From: Sphingomonadaceae bacterium
GTDB taxonomy: Bacteria > Pseudomonadota > Alphaproteobacteria > Sphingomonadales > Sphingomonadaceae
Direction: 5' to 3'
Length of the DNA: 10,310 nt
Assembly (NCBI GenBank): GCA_016462305.1
Contig: JAEMTM010000064.1
Coordinates: 1-10,310, forward strand
In this document: one piece after another, positions 4,571 through 10,310 of the stretch
Layout of the letters: the number at the start of each line of letters is the position of its first letter
Position numbering within the stretch: position 1 is the first letter of the stretch
Position numbers and translations under genes: made by a program
Notes under the pieces: generated by a model
The model's database searches: none
What the model saw: the letters and a program-made list of their open reading frames with translations, nothing else
What the model was told of the DNA's origin: nothing

Positions 4571-6607
4571 GTGACTGCAATCCATATCATTGTTTTCCTG
4601 CCGCTTCTGGCTGCGCTCGTCGCCGGTCTTGGCCAGCGTTTCATCGGCGCGTTGGCGGCCAAGACGATCACAACCGCTGGCTTGTTTATTGCTGCGTTCC
4701 TAAGCTGGCCGATCTTCATCGGTTTCCTGAATGGCAGTGAAACGGCCTATGTCCAACCCGTGATGACATGGGTGCAGTCGGGTGATCTGACCTTTGACTG
4801 GGAATTGCGCGTTGATGCGCTGACCGCCGTGATGCTCGTTGTCATCACCAGCGTGTCGGCGCTCGTCCATCTCTATAGCTGGGGCTATATGGAAGAAGAC
4901 CCCGATCAACCGCGCTTTTTTGCCTATTTGTCGCTGTTCACCTTCGCGATGTTGATGTTGGTTACCGCCAATAATTTGGTGCAGATGTTCTTTGGATGGG
5001 AGGGCGTTGGCCTTGCGTCTTATTTGCTGATCGGTTTTTGGTACAAGAAACCAAGCGCGAATGCGGCGGCGATCAAGGCATTTGTCGTCAACCGGGTCGG
5101 CGATCTCGGCTTCATGCTCGGCATTTTCGGCATATTCTGGTTGTTCGGCACTGTTTCGATCCCCGAAATATTGGCTGCCGCGCCCGATAAAGTAGGCTCA
5201 AGCATCGGCTTTTTGGGCCTGCGCGTTGATACCATGAGCTTGCTGTGCATATTGCTGTTCATCGGTGCGATGGGTAAATCGGCGCAGCTTGGGCTGCACA
5301 CATGGTTGCCCGACGCGATGGAGGGCCCAACGCCCGTTTCCGCGCTGATCCATGCGGCGACTATGGTCACCGCTGGCGTGTTCATGGTGTGCCGCCTGTC
5401 GCCCTTGTTTGAAACCAGCCAGTTCGCATTGGATGTGGTCACGATCGTTGGTGCCACGACCGCGATTTTTGCTGCAACAGTTGGCCTTGTGCAGACCGAC
5501 ATCAAACGCGTTATTGCATATTCCACCTGTTCGCAACTGGGTTACATGTTCTTTGCGGCCGGAACCGGCGCCTATGGCGCGGCCATGTTTCATCTGTTCA
5601 CCCATGCCTTTTTCAAGGCGTTGCTGTTCCTGGGCGCGGGTTCGGTCATCCACGCGATGCACCATGAACAGGATATGCGTTATTATGGCGGCTTGCGGAA
5701 ACATATTCCGCTGACATTCTGGGCGATGATGGCGGGCACGCTGGCGATTACTGGCGTTGGTATCCTTGGCGTGGGCGGATTTGCAGGCTTTTATTCAAAA
5801 GACGCCATCATTGAGGCCGCGTTCGCCAGTGAATCCACTTATCATATGTATGGCTTTGCCATCGGTGTGATCGCGGCGTTGCTGACGAGTTTCTATAGCT
5901 GGCGTCTGATGTTCCTAACCTTCTTTGGAAAGCCGCGTTGGGAGCAATCGGAGCATATCCAGCATGCGACGCATGATCATGGCGACCATGACGCCTATGC
6001 CCATGCCCATGCCCATGCCGCAACCAGTGACGGAACGGCGGGCTATCATCCGCATGAAAGCCCATGGTCGATGCTGACGCCTTTGGCATTGCTAACCATC
6101 GGTGCGGTTTTTGCAGGCTTTGTCTTCCACAATGCGTTTATTGATGCCGAAGCGGGCCAAGCATTTTGGGCAAACAGCACGCTTTATTTCAACGCGCATC
6201 TGATGCATGCCATGCACGAAGTGCCGTTGTGGGTGAAATTGTCGTCGACCGTGGCAATGCTCATTGGTCTGACCACGGCCTATTTGATGTACCAAAGGTC
6301 GCAAGATGCACCACAACGTCTGGCGGCGACCTTTGCGCCAATTTACCGTTTCTTGCTCAACAAATGGTATTTTGACGAGCTATATACGTTCGTTTTCGTA
6401 CGCCCCGCATTCTGGTTCGGACGTTTGTTCTGGAAGCAAGGCGACATCGGGATCATTGACCGCTTTGGTCCCAATGGTTCGGCGGCGTTTGTTTCCTTCG
6501 GTAGCAAATTGGCTGTGCGAATGCAGTCGGGTTATCTTTATACATATGCGCTTGTGATGCTTCTTGGCTTGGTCATCGCGGTGAGCTGGATGATGGTGAG
6601 AGTGTAA
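4571..6607 (+). CDS. nuoL: NADH-quinone oxidoreductase subunit L
   Basis: This is the distal antiporter-like proton pump of the membrane arm (ND5 homologue), carrying the long lateral helix at its C terminus. It has 678 residues, and about 16 membrane helices are expected. The residues of the proton path are all present: E144 (FFGWEGVGLAS), K236 (GAMGKSAQL), H261 (LIHAATMV), K349 (FFKALLFLGAGS) and K410 (GFYSKDAI), matching E144, K229, H254, K342 and K399 of E. coli. A hydrophilic loop at about 458-498 contains ten histidines, including AHAHAHA. The start is GTG 4571 with AAGGGG at 4556-4561, 9 nt upstream. The stop TAA shares its last base with the nuoM ATG (TAATG). Confidence 0.97.
   Translation: MTAIHIIVFLPLLAALVAGLGQRFIGALAAKTITTAGLFIAAFLSWPIFIGFLNGSETAYVQPVMTWVQSGDLTFDWELRVDALTAVMLVVITSVSALVHLYSWGYMEEDPDQPRFFAYLSLFTFAMLMLVTANNLVQMFFGWEGVGLASYLLIGFWYKKPSANAAAIKAFVVNRVGDLGFMLGIFGIFWLFGTVSIPEILAAAPDKVGSSIGFLGLRVDTMSLLCILLFIGAMGKSAQLGLHTWLPDAMEGPTPVSALIHAATMVTAGVFMVCRLSPLFETSQFALDVVTIVGATTAIFAATVGLVQTDIKRVIAYSTCSQLGYMFFAAGTGAYGAAMFHLFTHAFFKALLFLGAGSVIHAMHHEQDMRYYGGLRKHIPLTFWAMMAGTLAITGVGILGVGGFAGFYSKDAIIEAAFASESTYHMYGFAIGVIAALLTSFYSWRLMFLTFFGKPRWEQSEHIQHATHDHGDHDAYAHAHAHAATSDGTAGYHPHESPWSMLTPLALLTIGAVFAGFVFHNAFIDAEAGQAFWANSTLYFNAHLMHAMHEVPLWVKLSSTVAMLIGLTTAYLMYQRSQDAPQRLAATFAPIYRFLLNKWYFDELYTFVFVRPAFWFGRLFWKQGDIGIIDRFGPNGSAAFVSFGSKLAVRMQSGYLYTYALVMLLGLVIAVSWMMVRV
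5999..6016 (+). repeat. (GCCCAT)x3 hexamer repeat inside nuoL
   Basis: Three exact GCCCAT units encode Ala-His three times within the histidine-rich loop of NuoL. The unit is a multiple of three, so slippage would change the number of histidines without breaking the frame. Confidence 0.85.
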
Positions 6608-8166
6608 TGAACGCCGCGGAATTCCCTATGCTTTCGATCATGCTGGCCATTCCAGTGGTCGCAGCGGCAATATGCCTGTTTGTGCGCGCTGAACTTGCGC
6701 GCATCATTGCGCTGTCGGCGACATTGTTGAACCTGGTGCTTGGTGTCATGCTCTGGCTGTATTATGATCCAGCGGGCGCGCAGTGGCAGTTTACCGAAAG
6801 CGCTAGTTTGTTCGGCCCCATTGGCTGGCGGCTTGGCATTGACGGCATTTCGCTGACATTGATTATGCTGTCGGTATTCCTGATGCCGATTTGTATCGGT
6901 GCAAGCTGGACATCCATCCAAAAACGCGTCGGCGAATATATGGCGGCGTTCCTGCTGATGGAAACGCTGATGATTGGCGTTTTTGCGGCGCAGGATTTGT
7001 TGCTATTCTACATCTTCTTTGAAGCCGGCCTGATCCCGATGTATCTTATCATCGGCATTTGGGGTGGGCAGGACCGCATTTACGCGTCTTACAAATTCTT
7101 CCTCTACACCTTGCTTGGTTCACTCGTGATGTTGATCGCGATGCTTTGGATGATCCAATTTGCGGGCACTGCGGATATTCCTACATTGTTGAATACCGAT
7201 TTCCCGGCAGAAGCGCAGAAATGGCTGTGGTTCGCATTTTTTGCGTCCTTCGCGGTGAAAATGCCCATGTGGCCAGTGCACACTTGGCTGCCCGATGCCC
7301 ATGTTCAGGCGCCCACTGCCGGTTCAGTCATATTGGCTGGCGTGCTTCTCAAAATGGGCGGTTATGGCTTTTTGCGTTTCTCTTTGCCGATGTTTCCAGA
7401 GGCAAGCGCTGACTTCATTCCATTGGTGTTTGGTCTGTCGATGGTTGCCGTGGTCTACACCTCGCTCGTCGCATTGGTGCAGCAGGATATGAAAAAGCTG
7501 ATCGCCTATTCATCGGTTGCGCACATGGCGATTGTGACCGTGGGCCTCTTCACCTTCAATCAACAAGGTATCGAAGGCGCGATCATTGTGATGTTGAGCC
7601 ATGGCCTCGTTTCGGGCGCCTTGTTCCTGTGCGTTGGCGTCATCTACGACCGTCTGCATACGCGTGAGATCAGCCGTTATGGTGGCCTCAGCGTCAATAT
7701 GCCCAAATATGCCTTATTGTTCATGCTGTTTACAATGGCGAGCGTTGGCTTGCCCGGAACGAGCGGGTTCGTGGGTGAATTTTTGAGCCTTGCGGGTGCT
7801 TACAAGGTGTCGACTTGGGCGACATTCATTGCGACCACGGGTATTATCTTGGGTGCAGGCTATATGCTGTATCTCTACCGCCGCATTGCATTTGGGCCGC
7901 AGGTCAATGCTGATGCGGCTGCGATGTCGGACGTCAATGGCCGTGAAATGTGGCTTCTCGCGCCCATTGCTGTCGTTGTGTTGTGGATGGGGGTTTATCC
8001 GGAAACATTCTTGGCACCCATTCGCCGCGACGTGGCGACGATTGTCGCCCGCATTGAACGCGCTGCACCCGTTGGGGACAGCAAGCTGAAATTAGTCGAC
8101 CCGACAACCGCGCGGTATCGCGTGGTGCATGGTCCGGAAAAAAATGTGGCTGAGGGGAGCCATTGA
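6607..8166 (+). CDS. nuoM: NADH-quinone oxidoreductase subunit M
   Basis: This is the middle antiporter-like proton-pumping subunit (ND4 homologue), with 519 residues and about 14 helices expected. Proton-path residues are present: E139 (FFEAGLIPM), K218 (FAVKMPMWPVHTWLPDAH), K249 (GVLLKMGGYG) and E391 (GFVGEFL), corresponding to E144, K234, K265 and E407 of E. coli. A hydrophilic tail of about 45 residues follows the last helix. The ATG at 6607 overlaps the nuoL stop by one base, with a GGTGAG at 6596-6601 upstream. Its own 3' end carries the GAGGGGAG that serves nuoN. Confidence 0.97.
   Translation: MNAAEFPMLSIMLAIPVVAAAICLFVRAELARIIALSATLLNLVLGVMLWLYYDPAGAQWQFTESASLFGPIGWRLGIDGISLTLIMLSVFLMPICIGASWTSIQKRVGEYMAAFLLMETLMIGVFAAQDLLLFYIFFEAGLIPMYLIIGIWGGQDRIYASYKFFLYTLLGSLVMLIAMLWMIQFAGTADIPTLLNTDFPAEAQKWLWFAFFASFAVKMPMWPVHTWLPDAHVQAPTAGSVILAGVLLKMGGYGFLRFSLPMFPEASADFIPLVFGLSMVAVVYTSLVALVQQDMKKLIAYSSVAHMAIVTVGLFTFNQQGIEGAIIVMLSHGLVSGALFLCVGVIYDRLHTREISRYGGLSVNMPKYALLFMLFTMASVGLPGTSGFVGEFLSLAGAYKVSTWATFIATTGIILGAGYMLYLYRRIAFGPQVNADAAAMSDVNGREMWLLAPIAVVVLWMGVYPETFLAPIRRDVATIVARIERAAPVGDSKLKLVDPTTARYRVVHGPEKNVAEGSH
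8152..8159 (+). promoter_or_regulatory. Shine-Dalgarno site that decides the nuoN start
   Basis: GAGGGGAG is 9 nt before ATG 8169 but only 3 nt before the alternative TTG 8163, so the ATG is preferred. Confidence 0.75.
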
Positions 8167-8168
8167 TA

Positions 8169-9611
8169 ATGGAACTGAACGCCTCTCTCTCTCTGGTCCG
8201 TCCAGAAGTCATCTTGAGCTTCTCTGCGCTTGGCCTGTTGCTTGTGGCGGCGTGGCGTGAACAGGCCGGTCGCTTGATCAGCATATTGGCGGTTACTGCG
8301 CTTGGTGCCGCTGCCGCATTTGTCATCAACTTTATGATGAATGGCACAAATTTATCCGCTTTTGATGGCCTTTTGGTCAATGATGCATTTGGCAATTTCT
8401 CCAAGATATTGATCTTCATTGCGGCCGCAATTTCGTTAATGATTGCGCCCCGCTTCTTGGAAAATGCGGGTGCGATGCGGGCCGAATATCCGGTGCTTAT
8501 CCTGTTGTCTTGTGTGGGCATGGGCGTGATGGTTTCGGCAACCGACCTGATTTCTCTCTATATTGGTTTAGAGCTGCAGAGCTTATCCGCTTATGTCCTT
8601 GCTAGCTTTGTGCGCTCGGACGGCCGTTCGGCAGAAGCCGGGCTTAAATATTTCGTCCTTGGTGCATTGGCCAGCGGCATGCTCTTGTTCGGCGCGTCTT
8701 TGGTTTACGGCTTTGCAGGCTCTACGAGCTTTGCTGCTATCGGCGCGGCCATGGATACAGAGGTCGGCCTCGGCCTGATCTTCGGCATTGTGTTCATCCT
8801 CTCGGGCCTGGCCTTCAAAATTAGCGCCGCGCCTTTCCACATGTGGACGCCGGACGTGTATGAAGGTGCGCCAACCCCCGTAACCGCATTCTTCGCCAGC
8901 GCGCCAAAGGTTGCGGCAATGGCGTTGACCATCCGCATCGTGCTTGAGGCGTTTGGTTCGCAAATATTGGTGTGGCAGCAAATCATTATAGCTGTGGCGT
9001 TGATGTCGATCATCATCGGCGCAGTCGGCGCCATTGGGCAGCAAAATCTGAAGCGTCTGATGGCCTATAGCTCGATCAACAATGTCGGCTTCATCCTGAT
9101 TGGCCTTGCCACCGGAACGGAGCAGGGCATTTCTGCCATGCTGGTCTATCTGGTGATCTATGTTGCCATGACCTTAGGCAGCTTTGCCTGCCTGATGCAG
9201 TTGAAGGATAAGGACGGCGGCTATCGTGAAGAGTTTGCCGACATATCCGGCCTATCCAAGACGCGTCCGGCCTTGGCCGCTGCGTTGGCCATATTCATGT
9301 TCAGCCTTGCCGGTATTCCTCCATTGTTCGGTTTCTGGGGTAAGCTCGTGGTGTTTAACGCTGCGGTGGCCGCTGGCCTGTTGCCACTGGCCGTCATCGG
9401 CATCACCGCGTCGGTGATTGGTGCATTTTATTATCTGAAGGTCGTCAAGGTCATGTATTTTGATGATGCTGCGGATGTGATCGTTGAAAGCGATGATAAG
9501 GTTCTCGTCTGGACGGGCGGCCTATTGGCCGCGGCGAACTCACCTTTGGGCTATTTCGCTATACCTGCGCTTGGCATCTGGACGGCTTATGCCGCGAGGG
9601 CGCTGTTCTGA
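8169..9611 (+). CDS. nuoN: NADH-quinone oxidoreductase subunit N
   Basis: This is the third antiporter-like proton-pumping subunit (ND2 homologue), lying next to NuoK. From ATG 8169 it has 480 residues, the usual bacterial length, with about 14 helices. Key residues are E135 (YIGLELQSLSAYVL), K217 (LAFKISAAPFHMWTPDVYEG), K247 (FASAPKVAA) and K392 (GFWGKLVVF), corresponding to E133, K217, K247 and K395 of E. coli. The conserved LKRLMAYSSINNVGF lies at 294-308. An in-frame TTG at 8163 overlaps the nuoM stop but is too close to the ribosome site. The stop TGA is embedded in CTGA together with the proposed birA start. Confidence 0.97.
   Translation: MELNASLSLVRPEVILSFSALGLLLVAAWREQAGRLISILAVTALGAAAAFVINFMMNGTNLSAFDGLLVNDAFGNFSKILIFIAAAISLMIAPRFLENAGAMRAEYPVLILLSCVGMGVMVSATDLISLYIGLELQSLSAYVLASFVRSDGRSAEAGLKYFVLGALASGMLLFGASLVYGFAGSTSFAAIGAAMDTEVGLGLIFGIVFILSGLAFKISAAPFHMWTPDVYEGAPTPVTAFFASAPKVAAMALTIRIVLEAFGSQILVWQQIIIAVALMSIIIGAVGAIGQQNLKRLMAYSSINNVGFILIGLATGTEQGISAMLVYLVIYVAMTLGSFACLMQLKDKDGGYREEFADISGLSKTRPALAAALAIFMFSLAGIPPLFGFWGKLVVFNAAVAAGLLPLAVIGITASVIGAFYYLKVVKVMYFDDAADVIVESDDKVLVWTGGLLAAANSPLGYFAIPALGIWTAYAARALF
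9596..9600 (+). promoter_or_regulatory. Shine-Dalgarno site for the proposed CTG start of birA
   Basis: GAGGG in the last codons of nuoN ends 7 nt before CTG 9608. The spacing matches the sites seen before nuoH and nuoK in this same operon. Confidence 0.6.
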
Positions 9612-10310
9612 CGCCCATTTTTGAAGAAGTTGCGCGCACTGGGTCAACGAACGCGGATCTGTTATTGCGGGCGGCACAAGGCGCACCCGAGGGGCTATGG
9701 CTGCGCGCCGATGCGCAAGATGGTGGGCGTGGGCGACTTGGCCGTGCTTGGGAAAGCCCGAAGGGCAACCTCTTTGCCAGTTCCATTGTGCGCTTGCGCG
9801 ATACAGACCCTTCGCCCGCCGGTCTGGCTTTCGTAACCGCCGTTGCCGCATATGACGCAATCCGACACATTGCGCCGCACGTTCAACTTATCCTTAAATG
9901 GCCCAATGACATATTGGCGCATGACGGTTCAAAGCTATGCGGCATATTGTTGGAACGCGCGTCTGACGCGGTGGTATTGGGCATTGGCCTCAACCTTGTC
10001 TGGCACCCGCAAAATCTGGATCGGAAGGTGTCTGACCTGCGGGCGCTTGGCGCAACGCCGCCTGATGCGCAAACAGCAGTGGAAATATTGGCAGAGGCGT
10101 TCGCCCGCTATCTCAATGTCTGGCGGCAGTCGGGGCTGCACAATATCGTCGGTTATTGGGAGGCACACGCCCACCCACGCGGCACAGCCTTGTCGGCGAA
10201 ACTGCCTGATGGAGAGGAAGTGGACGGTCTATATAACGGGCTCGATGATGATGGTGCTTTGCGGCTTCGCTTGGCGGATGGTTCAATTCGTGCCATTCAC
10301 GCCGCCGATG
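9608..10310 (+). CDS. birA: Biotin-[acetyl-CoA-carboxylase] ligase (3' partial), probable CTG start
   Basis: This enzyme activates biotin with ATP and attaches it to the carrier domain of biotin-dependent carboxylases. Counting from CTG 9608, 234 codons are visible. The catalytic domain shows TGSTN (11-15), the biotinyl-AMP loop GGRGRLGRAW (39-48), KWPND (97-101) with KLCGILLE (109-116), and GIGLNL. A small C-terminal beta domain of the BPL_C type (LPDGEEVDGLYNGLDDDGALRL) is near its end where the window stops. There is no N-terminal helix-turn-helix, so unlike E. coli BirA it should not repress biotin genes. The frame is open back to 9500 but has no ATG, GTG or TTG there. The first in-frame TTG downstream (9665) would remove the conserved GSTN. 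CTG 9608, overlapping the nuoN stop by 4 nt and preceded by GAGGG, is the best start. I recall birA after nuoN in many alphaproteobacteria. Confidence 0.93.
   Translation, partial: MTPIFEEVARTGSTNADLLLRAAQGAPEGLWLRADAQDGGRGRLGRAWESPKGNLFASSIVRLRDTDPSPAGLAFVTAVAAYDAIRHIAPHVQLILKWPNDILAHDGSKLCGILLERASDAVVLGIGLNLVWHPQNLDRKVSDLRALGATPPDAQTAVEILAEAFARYLNVWRQSGLHNIVGYWEAHAHPRGTALSAKLPDGEEVDGLYNGLDDDGALRLRLADGSIRAIHAAD

Noticed and set aside
9617..9619. ATT 9617 as the birA start
   Set aside because: ATT is an even rarer start, and it lies 16 nt after GAGGG, too far compared with 7 nt for CTG 9608.
9665..9667. TTG 9665 as the birA start
   Set aside because: It would delete the conserved GSTN motif of biotin ligases, and I see no comparable ribosome site before it.

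Overview
This window is the downstream two thirds of a nuo operon, encoding the proton-pumping NADH:quinone oxidoreductase (respiratory complex I). All genes are on the + strand, in the order nuoG (5' end cut off), nuoH, nuoI, nuoJ, nuoK, nuoL, nuoM, nuoN. A biotin-protein ligase gene, birA, follows and runs off the 3' end. The gene order, the roughly 160-residue NuoI, a NuoG without the extra N7 cluster, and birA directly after nuoN point to an alphaproteobacterium. The composition and the intergenic palindromes (CTGAACTTGTTTCAG and CTGAGCCTGTCGAAG cores) resemble those I associate with Sphingomonadales of moderate GC content. That assignment is inference from memory, not a database result.

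Layout: 1-1722 NuoG (peripheral arm, Fe-S clusters); 1820-2866 NuoH (membrane subunit lining the quinone site); 2863-3351 NuoI (two 4Fe-4S clusters); 3517-4137 NuoJ; 4259-4564 NuoK; 4571-6607 NuoL; 6607-8166 NuoM; 8169-9611 NuoN; 9608-10310 BirA. NuoG and NuoI pass electrons toward the quinone at the NuoH interface. NuoJ, K, L, M and N form the proton-translocating membrane arm. The key charged residues of the four antiporter-like and connecting subunits are all present, so the complex looks functional.

Most junctions are very tight: H/I overlap by 4 nt, K/L are 6 nt apart, L/M overlap by 1 nt, M/N are 2 nt apart, and N/birA overlap by 4 nt. Three junctions (G/H, I/J, J/K) instead hold gaps of 97, 165 and 121 nt, and every one contains REP-like palindromes. 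In all three, a start-stop tetramer ([A/G]TGA) occurs at both ends of the gap. A complete mini-ORF of 33, 52 or 42 codons, with its own Shine-Dalgarno sequence, runs from the first tetramer into the second. This looks like repeat elements inserted at coupled start codons while translational coupling was kept, and it is the most unusual feature of the window.

A second oddity is that birA has no ATG, GTG or TTG start compatible with its conserved N-terminal motif. A CTG codon overlapping the nuoN stop, with a well-placed GAGGG, appears to be its start. No promoter, factor-independent terminator, tRNA, rRNA, CRISPR array or transposase gene was seen.
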